From: Diospyros lotus
Lineage: Eukaryota; Streptophyta; Magnoliopsida; Ericales; Ebenaceae
Reading direction: 5' to 3'
Assembly: GCF_014633365.1 (NCBI RefSeq)
Contig: NC_068340.1
Span: forward strand, 37,224,328 to 37,288,327
Length of the DNA: 64,000 nt
The notes below the pieces were generated by a model. The model saw only the letters and a program-made list of their open reading frames with translations. It was not told the DNA's origin and did no database searches. Position 1 is the first letter of the stretch; every line of letters begins with the position of its first letter. Shown one piece after another: positions 51,201 to 60,305 of this stretch. A program made the translations under genes and the position numbers.

Positions 51201-54200
51201 CCTAGAATTCCGAGGGATCACCTGGAATCGAAATGGGCAGGGAGTTCGAGGGTGGAATTGGAGGGAATTGGTGGCCGGAAGTGTGGGGAAAAAGGCTGGA
51301 GATGCTGAATTTTGAAGGGAAAAATCTGGATAAATGGATTTTTTGATCCGAAAGATATTTCTCTATTGATCAGCTGTCCGAGGAGAAGAAAATCGAGTCA
51401 GCTGCTCTGTGTTTCGAAGCAGGGGCTTTGGCGTGGTTTCAATGGGAGACTCGACGGAAGGGAGTTCGAAATTGGGAGGATTTGAAGATCCACCTAAGTA
51501 AACTATTTCGATTTTCACAGGAGGTATCAATGGAGGAGAGGCTTTTGGCCCTCAGGCAAGATGACTCCATGCGGGAATACCGCCTCCTCTTTGAGACTTT
51601 GGCGGCCCTGGTGGGAGAAGTTTCAGTGGCCATATTGGATGGCACATTTGTTAACAGGGTGAAGCCAAAAATCAGGGCAAAAGTTAGGGTGTTATAGCCA
51701 TCGGGTCTATTGCAAATCATGGAGATAGCCCAGCAAATTGAAGACAAGATTCACATACTCCAAGCCCAAGTGGGTCTTGGACCACCTGGGAACCTACAAC
51801 AGTTCCTTGTTTTTCACCTTGAGGACAAGGTGAGTTCCATGGGGGGAGTATTGATAGGCAGCCCATCACATTCTGCTATCAAAGACCTAAGCAATAAGGA
51901 CAGAATAGGAATTGAAATAGGAGAAGGCTGTGCAGACTAACAAATTCAGTTAAGGGGTAGAATGGGAAGAGCAAAGAGGGGGGGGGGGGGGGGGCATGTG
52001 AGGGTAACAGATTCCTATAAATAGAGAGGCAAATAGTGTAGAAGGGGGGAATATTTTAGTGAGGATATTGGTGTTAGAACGGGTAGGTGCTATGGCACAC
52101 ACCAAGAGGGGGGGTGAATTGGTTATTTTAAAAATTTAATTGATGTACTTAAAATAAAAACTTTTTGATACAGATTGAGGTTTTAGAGTTTTAAAACGTA
52201 AACCATAAAAATGACAAATGAACAAAGATAAATATGAGAACCGAGTGAGGAATAAAGAAATGCTTGGAAAGATAAATATATTAAAGAACACAAGTATAAG
52301 AAAACACAAGGATTTATAGTAGTTCGGCTTAACCAAGCCTAATCCACTACCTTAGCTCCTCACTAAGGATTTTTCAAACCATCCACTAAAACCCCCTACT
52401 TAAACCAAGTAGGTCCTCTAGTCCAAGACTAGGAATTACAACCTCTTGCTTATACAAGCAAGCCCTCTAGCACCTAGCTAGGAATTACAGCCACTTGCTT
52501 TAATGAGCAAGTCTTCTAGCACAAAGCTAGGAAAATAAGAGTGATACAAATGTAAACAAGATGCTAAGAGTTGGCACTTTTAGTTACAAGTTCTCTCACA
52601 ATAAAAACAAGGCTTGAATGAATTAATACAAGTTAAAATCAAAGCCTTGAAGAGAGAAAAAATTGAAGCACAATCACTGTAAATACAAACGAGAGTAACA
52701 GTAAGCTCAAATTAATTCATTCCCGTCCATTTGCCTTCTCTTGATCTCCTTGATATGTATATATAAGCTTCCCGCAAGATTGAAGAGAAATGAAGCCGTT
52801 TGTGACCGTTGGAGATTGAAAAACTAGCCGTTGTAAGTTTCTGCGAAACACATAGTCGACAGAGAAAATAGGTTAGTCAACTATTTTATCAAATAAAACT
52901 AGCCATAGTCGACAGACAGAAAAGCATAGTCGACTATCTTATAACACAAAAATCTCATAGTCGACAGATCCTTTTACATAGTCGACAGATAAAAAATTAC
53001 AAAGAAAATTTTGAAATTTATGAACAAACATAGTCGACAGATGAAATAGCATAGTCGACTATCCTTTTACAATAGTCGACAGACGCAAAAATAGTCGACA
53101 GATGCAAGATATAATCGACAGACTGAACAAGCATAGTCAACTATCCTTATGCATAGTCGACAGCACTAAACAACATAGTCGACTATCTTCTTGGAAAATC
53201 TGGAAACTTAACAGATAATATGAGAAGCACACTTGATTAATACAAAACATCACCACATATTTACATTAAATGTCCTCATTTTGTTTAATTTATATTTTAC
53301 CTTCCATTTACTTTAATACATAAATGTAAATAAGAAAGTACCCCCCATTTGGATTCAATAAAAATATCAAAAAAATCAAAATCCATAAGAATAAAAAAGT
53401 AGAATTTGGATTTTAGTAGGAACTTAGGATTTTGTGATTTTATCACCTCCAAGATATACACTTTTCATTTCTTGAAAAATTTGTTAAAAATCATTTTATC
53501 ACTAATGAATGTTAGTTATTGAATTACCGGGAGTTAGTTTTCTAAAAAGAAAACATTTTCATATATGTCTCCTTATAAGGTGCTAGTTTTCCAGACTTAG
53601 AAAAAATATTGAAACGTTATCAAAATGAGTTTCAAGATATGATGCATGAACTAAAGGATTTTTCATACGATTAAGTTTCAAGCCAAAACCTTTCATGCAC
53701 GTTTCAAAATATGAAAGCTTATTTTGAAGAATGAGATTAACATAAATGATTTTTCATACTTAAGATTGAATTTTCATCAAACACTTTTATGTTCAAGTTG
53801 GTCTTTTGCCTTAGAACAATTTTAGCTCTATGTTGACCAATGACTTCAAAGCTAATTTGAAAATCATTTTAGGAGATTCTTTTAAGACTAAAAACTTGAC
53901 TTTGCAAATCTCTAACTAAAATAGAAAATCATAAATCTTTTTAGTTTTCATTTTAACAATGCACTTGAAATTGATTTTTGTTGAAAACCACCACCTTGAT
54001 TCATGACTTAGGGATTTAATAAAATATGTTTTTCATTATCAAAACTAAGCACAAGGGTAGAACATCAATTGGGAGAGTGTGGACCTCTCGAAAGTCCACT
54101 TTCCTTTTCATTTGCTTAATTTTTCAGTTGTATTTCTCTCCATTTTCAGTATCCTATCAGAGGCCACCTCCACATGGATAGCAAGCAAGTTGTTTGAGCA

Positions 54201-57200
54201 ATTTAGATCTGAGCGAAGCATGAGGCTGGAAGTTTTATAAGCTGAGTTGGTGAGAAGATAGAATGCAGCCTATCTTGAGCTAGGAAAAGGGCTTTGGAGT
54301 GGATCAAGGGTAAACCAGGCATTGCAATATTCTTTGTTGGCTTCATATGTGGTGGAGTTGAGGGCCACAAATCCAGAAAGTTTGGTGAAGAGGGAGCTAG
54401 ATAGAATACCCCATAACATGGACTTATCAACTTTTAGGAGGATGCTGTGTCACTTGTAGCAGTCCAGCAGGGTTTTAAAGCTGGCTGCAGGTCATTTATT
54501 GCAATTGATGGTTGCAGAAGGGACCATATAGAGGAATTTGCTTGTAGCTGTAGGACTAGATGGGAAATATTTCCCTATAGCACTTGCAGTTGTGGAGGCT
54601 GAGTGCAAGGATTCGTGATGTTTTATTTTCTGGACTGCTTGCACCAATTTCTCTGGTATACTTGCAGGGAGAAGTGTTGGACCTTTATGGAAATGAGCAA
54701 AAGGCGATAGAACCAGCGTTGCAGCAGATAATGCTGTTTTGCCATCACAGGAGGTGTTGTAGGCACCTCAACAACTTCAAGGCAAGTTTCCTGAATTGAA
54801 ACTGAGGAAAGAATTTTGGGCAGTGGCTGGGGCATATACTCACACCCAGTTCAAGTGTTAGGATGGAGGAGATACAGTGTGTTTCTAAGTAGGCTACCAC
54901 AATGTTGCTACAGTTGCCCCTGCATCAGTGGACAAGACGCTGCATCAGTCCACTTGTTATGGCTGATGATATTACAAGCCACTTGGTTAAATCATTTAAT
55001 AGTTGGGTGGGTGATGTGAGTAGGAAGCCAGTTCTGACCTTATTGGGCTCAATATGGATGAAGACTATGGTGGCAGTGTACAAAATGGTGGTGAGGGTTG
55101 TGGATTGGTCTATGAATCTCACACCAAAAACTGCTAAGAAATTGGAGCCCATCAGACAACAAGGCGATAACCATGTAGTTAATTCGGGGGAGAAGACCTG
55201 TTGCTGCAAAGTGTGGGATGTCACAGTGATTCCTTGCAAGGATGCAACTGCATGTCTGGCATCAAGGGGATTGCGTATTGAGGACTCCTGTGATAGTTTT
55301 TTCTCCAAGGAAAAGTTCTTGCCAGTATATGGGCAGTTTATACACGCTATCTGTGACAAGGATCAGTGGTCCATGGCCCTTGATGATGCAGTCCAGCCTC
55401 CACCTCTAGGGAGACAACCAGACATTTTCCTGTTGGGTTACTTTATTTAAGTTAGAAAAGACACACTAATCAAAATGCATTACAGATAACCCCTGATGTT
55501 TAAAACTAGTTACTGCAGGTATTGTTGTGATTTTCCCAAATTACCCTCAATACCCATCTGTATACCAAAAAGAACTTACCATTTTTCCCTTTCCAGAGAA
55601 GTTTGCCGCCATTTTTTAGCTATTCTCTTTAACAAAAATGAAAAATATTACCATAATATCGAGTTTCTCACCTTTTTCTCTGTCGTTTTACCAATCCGCA
55701 TTCATTTTTTTCACACCTTCAAATTTTGAGCTCATTTTTCTTCTTGCTCACTGTTGAACAAACTTCAGCTCATTCCCCCTTCAACCTCACTTCCACCTCA
55801 TTTCCGCAGATATGGATGAACATGATTGAGGCCCTTTTCTGTATCCATGGTGATGTAGTACATATAGGGTTAGTCCTGTTATTGGATAAGAATAAGAAAA
55901 GGGGTATTCTTGATATTTACCCACCAACAAGGGCATTTTTGTCAACAAATGTATATTTTTGCTGACATCATCATTTCCGTTAGAACAGACTAATGGTACC
56001 GAGTGTATTTTATTGTAGGAATGTGATTTATTTTTTTATTATCTTTCTTGAGGATGAGCTTCAAATTTTGAGCTCATTTTTCTTCTTGCTCACTGTTGAA
56101 CAAACTTCAGCTCATTCCCCCTTCAACCTCACTTCCACCTCATTTCCGCAGATATGGATGAACATGATTGAGGCCCTTTTCTGTATCCATGGTGATGTAG
56201 TACATATAGGGTTAGTCCTGTTATTGGATAAGAATAAGAAAAGGGGTATTCTTGATATTTACCCACCAACAAGGGCATTTTTGTCAACAAATGTATATTT
56301 TTGCTGACATCATCATTTCCGTTAGAACAGACTAATGGTACCGAGTGTATTTTATTGTAGGAATGTGATTTATTTTTTTATTATCTTTCTTGAGGATGAG
56401 CTTCAAATTTTGAGCTCATTTTTCTTCTTGCTCACTGTTGAACAAACTTCAGCTCATTCCCCCTTCAACCTCACTTCCACCTCATTTCCGCAGATATGGA
56501 TGAACATGATTGAGGCCCTTTTCTGTATCCATGGTGATGTAGTACATATAGGGTTAGTCCTGTTATTGGATAAGAATAAGAAAAGGGGTATTCTTGATAT
56601 TTACCCACCAACAAGGGCATTTTTGTCAACAAATGTATATTTTTGCTGACATCATCATTTCCGTTAGAACAGACTAATGGTACCGAGTGTATTTTATTGT
56701 AGGAATGTGATTTATTTTTTTATTATCTTTCTTGAGGATGAGCCTTAGTAGCAAAGATAAGGTTACTCTTTTGTCATTAGAAGGTCATAGGTTTGGGTTT
56801 TGGAAGTCTCTTTGCAGATCAAAGGTAAGTAGACATGCAAAATAGTCCTTGCAAAGCCAGGAGCCTTGTTTTATTTGTAAACGGACCATGCAAATCAAAG
56901 GTAAGGTGGCTGCATCAAAACAACCCTCGGAAAGCATGGAGTTTTGTGCTTTGGATTCCTTTTTCACTAGTATCATTGTTGTTTTATCTGAACAGAATGG
57001 GGGCTGTGTTTTGTTGTGTTGGAATTGTGGTGTGAAACTGATTCCAGCAAATAATTGGTGGTTAAAGACTCAACTCTTGGAGAACAGTTATTTTAGCGTC
57101 ACATATCAACGGAAAAGCTCACTTTTTTTTTTTTTTATTTTAATTTTAGTTCCTTTGTAGTATATATGTTTAGCTATAACCTAAATGTCCTTTCTTAATT

Positions 57201-58537
57201 TTGGAGTCATGTAACTGATTGGCTATAAAAATAACCAGGGCAGTATTTTTGCACATTTTAAGTTAAGAGAGCAGCCTTATGTGATTCTAGAGTCGGGACT
57301 GTTTTGCCGCTACACAAATTGTTTTCCTCCTTTTTCCCAAATGGTCACTTGTGTTTGTCTCAGGCATGGGAGGCGGCACTACAGGCTGTAAAGGATGAGG
57401 AAGCAATGAAGCAGAAACTATGTGAAGACTTGAACAATCTGGTCCCTGTCTTTACCAAATGTGGATTTGAAGTATTACATTTTAGTCATTTTCTTATGTA
57501 ATTCTTTTACAGGTTCAAGAAAGTAGCAACTCCCAGTTTGCTAGACTGGAAGAGTTGAAAAGACGACTAGAAGCTTTAAACCCAGGCAGATCATCCACTT
57601 CTGTCCTTAATGTAAGTTCTTCCATTTTTTACTTCATATTTACACCTGCATGTTCATGATTTTTTTTTTTTTTGGTTTTCTTTTTGTTTTTTGCCGTCTT
57701 ACCCTCAATTATAGATTCATGTGTTCTGGCCCCATTTTTTGGCGTAAGATACTTCCTTGTGGTCCATCAAATGCTATTCTGTTAGAACATCAGGATCTTG
57801 TTTATGGAGATAGGCTGCCTGCTCCATCATTCGTTTTAACTTCATATCAATGCATTATGAACAATATCATGAAAAGCTTGTGTGGTTGAGATCTTACAAG
57901 ACAATTCAAATGAATAATTATCTCCTTGGATACGGTACTTCTAATGTGATACGTTGTGACAATCAATTACATTTCTCCAGTTCTCTCATGATTCAATTGC
58001 TGCTCTAGTCTATTGACCAGTTAGATTCTTAGGTCTCCATCACAATACATTAGGTAGGAGCTAATGCAATAGCCACACCACGCTATTAGGATTTTTGCTG
58101 CTTGTGTGAAGTGAAATGTCATGCAATAAATGAAATTACCCTATTGTCATACACATATAAACGTCCTCAGTTTCATCGACATGAAAACTTGGGAACCTTC
58201 ATAACCGAACATATGGTATTTTGCTCAAGTTCGATATCGATGTTAGGATGGGAAGCCAACAGGACCTGCCCAGAGTAGCCAGCCCCTAGATGCTTCCTCA
58301 GTTCCGAGTCCATTGCCACCAACACCAGCAGAAATCGTAGCAACTGAAGAAAATGGCGGAAGTGCTCCAGTCTCAAACAGCCACAACCAACAGTCTTCGG
58401 TCGAGGGTGAAGGAAGAGGGAGGAAGAAAATCCAGATTCAGGGAAAAACAAAGGGAATAGGGGCCGTTCCCAAGGGCAGAGGACCTTCGGGACCCGGTTG
58501 GACCGGGGCCGGATTCGATGTGGATGGTAGAGCTTAA
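39262..58537 (+). CDS. Conserved plant coiled-coil protein (possibly RAB6-interacting golgin-like), seven exons
   Basis: Exons are 39262-39345, 39437-39468, 40968-41065, 41175-41257, 57364-57441, 57513-57611 and 58247-58537. All introns are GT-AG and all phases agree, giving 254 residues. It starts MAAKSLLVPEIGPDG, then has a long, highly charged, Leu-heptad-like helix from about residue 28 to 160 (KIIEEEQLQLKKYIEENY ... RLEELKRRLEALNP), a Pro/Ser/Gln-rich linker, and a basic Gly-rich tail ending in GPGWTGAGFDVDGRA. No catalytic motif, signal peptide or membrane segment is visible. I recall proteins of this type annotated in plants as RAB6-interacting golgin, which would imply a Golgi-trafficking role, but that name is tentative. 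Intron 4 (41258-57363) is about 16.1 kb because of nested transposons; the splice sites and frame across it are intact. Intron 2 contains a SINE. Confidence 0.85.
40206..40492 (+). mobile_element. tRNA-derived SINE in intron 2
   Basis: A tRNA-like A box (GTGGTAGCCTAGTTGG) and a B-box-like stretch (AGGGGATTGAAGC) lie about 40 bp apart at the 5' end, followed by a non-coding body. The segment is bracketed by near-identical 13-bp repeats, TTAGCAAAAAAAC at 40193 and TTAGCCAAAAAAC at 40493. Family not identified. Confidence 0.6.
42749..43608 (+). pseudogene. LINE reverse transcriptase remnant
   Basis: The frame begins within reverse transcriptase at QGSVLSPYLFALVMDEL and includes the catalytic FADDIVL motif. 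It continues through KHFRYLG-like sequence (here NHFRYLG), LYGSEYW and RWFGHVRRRP, and ends at VTDPT followed by a stop, as RTE proteins do. One in-frame TAA at 42949-42951 breaks it. The endonuclease and N-terminal RT are missing through 5' truncation, so it cannot be functional. Confidence 0.92.
42749..43641 (+). mobile_element. 5'-truncated RTE-type LINE
   Basis: Flanked by a 9-bp duplication, TACCCTCTC, at 42740-42748 and 43642-43650, which interrupts the otherwise aligned LTR. It ends with CCCACATAGTGGGATAAAGG and a GTT repeat, typical of RTE-clade LINE tails in plants. It contains only the C-terminal half of the reverse transcriptase and the region after it. Confidence 0.9.
43866..45077 (-). 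CDS. ORF of the non-autonomous retrotransposon; contains a sterol-glucosyltransferase-like segment
   Basis: Open for 403 codons from an ATG, intact, inside the minus-strand LTR retrotransposon and ending about 60 bp before its 3' LTR. The protein is acidic and hydrophilic for its first two thirds. Near residue 335-360 it reads FQFAAVVHHGGVGTTAVG, which closely resembles the sugar-nucleotide-binding AAVVHHGGAGTTA motif of UGT80-type sterol 3-beta-glucosyltransferases. The sequence diverges right after this, and the rest of that enzyme is absent, so no enzyme activity is implied. The tail is a Lys/Arg-rich stretch. No gag or pol signature was found. It may be a captured host fragment joined to a retroelement-specific protein. 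Whether it is translated is unknown. Confidence 0.55.
   Translation of the reverse strand: MNASFSAEMELQWQPKKAAFSVGSNKEHKKGISQLDQGTSSGFDEECKEFGRMFREKLQEFAMILSKEYHYSFPVEYFDNYHGSFNKEEFLGTEQPKEETRLRTSDSLPTLDFGQKKKHSDRAADQKEPSDLFEEEIISQDASTKRLQGNFREAIDEVIEEAKANSLPPVASAGAEGFGIAPDQKFVENGTTLDQTNQTKEPAIGVDDGAEAFPQILDLSKFEEQSHSEQNMDLTWVKIGNENVKTALAGGKLRDIAEGIEGFAEENKIIAAVLVFAPTRKSKLLSNIWKDDLLAGIEVAPAPKANAHKQPWYECPRQICNLPLLHFEDADDIFQFAAVVHHGGVGTTAVGIELELYQLAPIEVLSRITTGIDLGYLRMRKKKRPRRTRKERKKNQIEKAGIG
46447..46458 (-). other. Primer-binding site (initiator tRNA-Met type)
   Basis: On the minus strand the sequence is TGGTATTAGAGC, one base off the usual TGGTATCAGAGC, two bases inside the 5' LTR. It fixes the orientation of the element. 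Confidence 0.8.
46461..46791 (-). repeat. 5' LTR of the minus-strand retrotransposon
   Basis: 331 bp, TGTCATG...CATGACA ends, direct repeat of the LTR at 42559-43802. Adjacent to the primer-binding site. Confidence 0.9.
47019..47276. mobile_element. MITE with GGGCCTGTTTAGTTG-type terminal inverted repeats
   Basis: Left end GGGCCTGTTTAGTTGTAGAA; the right end, reverse-complemented, is GGGCCTGTTCAATTGTAGAA. It is 258 bp with no coding capacity. No exact target-site duplication was found, so the superfamily (hAT or PIF/Harbinger) is uncertain. Confidence 0.75.
48161..48465. repeat. 41-bp perfect inverted repeat enclosing a tandem duplication
   Basis: The arm at 48161-48201 is the exact reverse complement of 48425-48465. 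Between the arms lie two copies of a unit of about 113 bp (starting 48200 and 48313) that differ mainly in T-run length and two substitutions. The whole could fold into a long hairpin. Its origin is unclear. Confidence 0.8.
48491..49930 (-). pseudogene. Gypsy gag / pre-protease remnant
   Basis: Broken across frames by several stops and shifts. Recognisable pieces in order on the minus strand are a coiled-coil-like SERVGELEG region, a gag core (IPIFEGDDPDG, ESAALCFEGAALLWFQWE), GHFISGLKPVIRAEMRVL and LEQMMDLAQ, a CCHC zinc knuckle (CFYCDEKYSIGHKC), and a stretch before reverse transcriptase (GSSDVILGMKWLATLG). Reverse transcriptase and integrase are missing. The gag is of the same family as the plus-strand copy at 50962-51851. 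Confidence 0.8.
49949..50244 (-). repeat. 5' LTR of the minus-strand Gypsy fragment
   Basis: 296 bp bounded by TGAT...ATCA next to the primer-binding site. Flank GATAC on the right has no partner because the other end is deleted. Confidence 0.7.
50290..50660 (+). pseudogene. MULE transposase remnant, 5' part
   Basis: Broken plus-strand coding remnants read FTDVNEFRAALKEYSI, then a DRRTYQVNLGPEHTC-like stretch (frame-shifted), matching the N-terminal MuDR region of plant Mutator-like transposases. Stops interrupt the frame. The gene continues at 54160 after a Gypsy-like insertion. Confidence 0.7.
50661..50961 (+). repeat. 5' LTR of the plus-strand Gypsy element
   Basis: 301 bp, ends TGATAGG and CCTATCA. 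Closely matches the two pieces of the right LTR (51852-52071 and 54073-54159), differing by scattered bases and the length of a G run. Confidence 0.9.
51001..51851 (+). pseudogene. Gypsy gag remnant in the plus-strand element
   Basis: Pieces in order are MDRVGELEGRMEGMQRGVDA (coiled coil), ESAALCFEAGALAWFQWETR, the gag core continuing SMEERLLALRQDDSMREYRL, and VKPKIRAKVRVL followed by an in-frame TAG. It ends close to the right LTR, and no zinc knuckle or pol region is present. Several stops occur. It is the same family as the minus-strand remnant at 48491-49930. Confidence 0.8.
52072..54067. mobile_element. Solo LTR (1996 bp) nested in the right Gypsy LTR
   Basis: Starts TGTTAGAACGGG and ends GTAGAACATCA (TG...CA). 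It is bracketed by an exact 5-bp duplication, ATTGG, at 52067-52071 and 54068-54072. Removing it and one ATTGG restores continuity with the 5' LTR at 50661-50961. No coding sequence. Family not identified. Confidence 0.85.
52852..53187. repeat. Cluster of TAGTCGAC motifs
   Basis: Eleven exact GTCGAC hexamers plus about three one-base variants occur within roughly 335 bp. Most sit in either TAGTCGACAGA or TAGTCGACTAT contexts at irregular spacing of about 14-40 bp. It lies inside the solo LTR at 52072-54067. Confidence 0.9.
54160..55450 (+). pseudogene. MULE transposase remnant, 3' part
   Basis: Continues the remnant at 50290-50660. TSTWIASKLFEQFRS follows the insertion point. SYVVELRATNPESLVK and GCRSFIAIDGC (around 54484-54516, with the first catalytic Asp of the DDE domain) are in shifted frames; VGLDGKYFPIALAVVEAE follows. 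The C-terminal part is an intact frame from 54902 to 55450: LVKSFNSWVGDVSRKPVLTL, NLTPKTAKKLEPIRQQGDN, and a SWIM zinc finger (CCCKVWDVTVIPCKD) in which the usual final His is Asp. Several stops and shifts make it non-functional. Confidence 0.85.
55717..56742. repeat. Three tandem copies of a 342-bp unit
   Basis: Copies start at 55717, 56059 and 56401. By eye they are identical, and each gives the same plus-strand ORF fragment, so the array is recent. The sequence before it resembles the non-coding 3' region of MULE elements. The repeated ORFs are probably not genes. Confidence 0.92.
56743..56930 (+). mobile_element. Degenerate Au-like SINE
   Basis: Reads GTAGCAAAGATAAGGTTACT, then AGGTCATAGGTTTGGGTTTT (B-box-like), then GAAGTCTCTTTGCA and GGTAAG, then CAGGAGCCTTGT, in the order found in plant Au SINEs (tRNA-derived). 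Diverged; boundaries approximate. Confidence 0.55.
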
Positions 58538-58755
58538 CAACAATAGTACCATTTCATAATCTCTTTTTAGTTCCTAATTGTGGGGTGGAAGATGTAATAG
58601 CTTGGAAGCAACTATTATATCATTGAGTTCTTTTCCTTTAACCAACTTGTTCATAGATGCTTTGCTTTCCTTTCTTGTATTATTTATTATTCTTATTGTT
58701 TGTAATTTGTTGGTGCTAAGTCACTGAAATCCAACATTTCTTCCAACTTTCTTAG

Positions 58756-58919
58756 GTAAATCAGGAATTGTCTGCATGGATGTCAAGTCCATGAATTCAT
58801 CCACCAAAAGAGGTCGTCAAAGTAATGACACAAATGACAATATAATAAGAAGAGCGGAAAAGTTTTTTCAAATGAATAAAAGTGTTATGCAAAGCTATGC
58901 ATCGAGGGTAAGCTCCTGA
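58756..58919 (+). pseudogene. Orphan exon-like block of unknown origin
   Basis: Preceded by a pyrimidine-rich tract and CTTAG and containing a strong donor, GGTAAGC, at 58907. One frame is open for about 54 codons (58758-58919) and includes SMNSSTKRGRQSNDTNDN and IIRRAEKFFQMNKSVMQSYA. The composition is protein-like, not low complexity. It lies about 220 bp after the coiled-coil gene's stop. It may be an alternative 3' exon, or the remnant of another gene. No family recognised. Confidence 0.3.
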
Positions 58920-59589
58920 CTGGTATTATTGTGAAATTTTTGTTATGAAATTGTTTTTATAAAGATCGATTTTATAAGAATCACTATTAAGGGAAAATAT
59001 TTTAGCATTTGGCTAGATTATTTGAAAATTGTTTTTAGCACTGTTATATGTAGTTAGTTAGTAATTAAAAAATATTTTTTTATAATAAAATTATGACAAA
59101 AATATTTATGTACTTAATATTATTTATTAATTGTAATGTTGTTGTTGTAAACGTTGAATCGATATCTTTTGCTTTTACTTTTACTTAAAGATAACTTTTA
59201 TTATCTGCGACGGTATTCTTTTAATCTAGCCAACTACTATTAAAATAAAACTAAGAAACTCCTTTGGACTTAAAAAGTACTTTTTTGGGGCCTTTTTAGG
59301 TAACAAGGCCAAACAAGTCCAAGTGTTAAGAATCTGGCCCAAGTGCTGAGAAATCTTATAAGTTTGGGTAAAAAAAAAAAAGGATAAAGTATTACCACTA
59401 GAAGATCTTCCAAGTAGTTTCAAATTTATTTAGAGGTATTTTAATTTTAAACTAAAAAATTTATAGTTATTTATGTCAATATAAGAAAAAAAAAAAAGAA
59501 GAAAAAATTGGTTATATAGAATTAAAAAAATTCCGAAATATAGTGGCCATTATGTCAAATGAGGTGTTTGATACCAAGGATGCATGGAG
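58920..59589. other. Intergenic AT-rich DNA
   Basis: No gene or repeat with clear boundaries seen; short A/T homopolymers only. Confidence 0.4.
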
Positions 59590-60305
59590 GAGCTATTTTT
59601 CGTTTTTGAAACGTTTCTGAAAATATTTTTCGTTTCAAATCTTATTTCTGTATTTTCATTAAGTATCATAAACGTTTTCTTTTTTCGTTTTCGTATAACC
59701 TAATTTGATACATGAATGGATTAATGAGAAATAATACTAGTATTTAACATGATAAAATAAAATCATAGCAGGTGGGATTAACTTTTTTTTTTTTTAATAC
59801 CAAATATGGACAATTTTGCACTTCACATATAAAAACCCAACTTCCCATCCATTCTCTCATCCTCTCTCCAGTTGCTGACAACACACAAAGAGTCAAAGAC
59901 TATATATATTTCATGTTGTATAAATATAGTGCATGGCCGACAAGACATTAAGAAGTAGTTAATTTTATATTATTAAGATCAGACACCCAAATATTTAATG
60001 TGATTTAATTTTAATGTTAACATGCAGGGTTATAATAAGTAATTAATTAGCTTTTGATTATAATTGCGTCATATTACACAATTATTACAATATTAATTAA
60101 TCTAGCCTTATCATCTTACAAATTATTACGAGCACAATAACTCAACAAGTGAATTAGAAGCTATATTGTACGAAAACGGAAATGGAAATAGGAAACGTTT
60201 TCGATAAAAAACAGAAACGTGGAAATGAATATTTTTTTTAAAAAAATAAACATAAATAGGATCCAAAACGAAAATAAAAAACGTTTCCAAAATGAAAAAT
60301 AGCTC
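59590..60305. mobile_element. Inverted-repeat element (about 0.7 kb)
   Basis: Left arm from GGAGCTATTTTTCGTTTTTG (59589) matches the reverse complement of the right arm ending at 60305 (GAGCTATTTTTCATTTTGG), with further similarity (GAAACGTTT, CGTTTTCGTA) over about 125-160 bp. A separate 15-bp inverted repeat, TATATTGTACGAAAA, at about 60163 and 60316 overlaps the right edge. No coding sequence; no convincing target-site duplication. Confidence 0.5.

Larger units (their letters stand above)
50661..54159 (+). mobile_element. Deleted Ty3/Gypsy-like retrotransposon with 5-bp TSD, inserted in a MULE
   Basis: The left LTR is 50661-50961 (TGATAGG...CCTATCA). The right LTR starts at 51852, is split by a solo LTR at 52072, and ends at 54159. 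An exact duplication, GAGGC, flanks the element (50656-50660 and 54160-54164). The primer-binding site TGGCATCAGAGC is at 50965-50976, and a polypurine tract ATGGGGGGAGTAT precedes the right LTR. The internal region is only about 890 bp and carries gag remnants, so the element is a deletion derivative that could move only with help. Confidence 0.9.

Noticed and set aside
55726..56649. Three repeated plus-strand ORFs of about 80-104 codons
   Set aside because: They are the tandem 342-bp unit read through; the sequence resembles non-coding transposon DNA and no start context or domain supports a gene.
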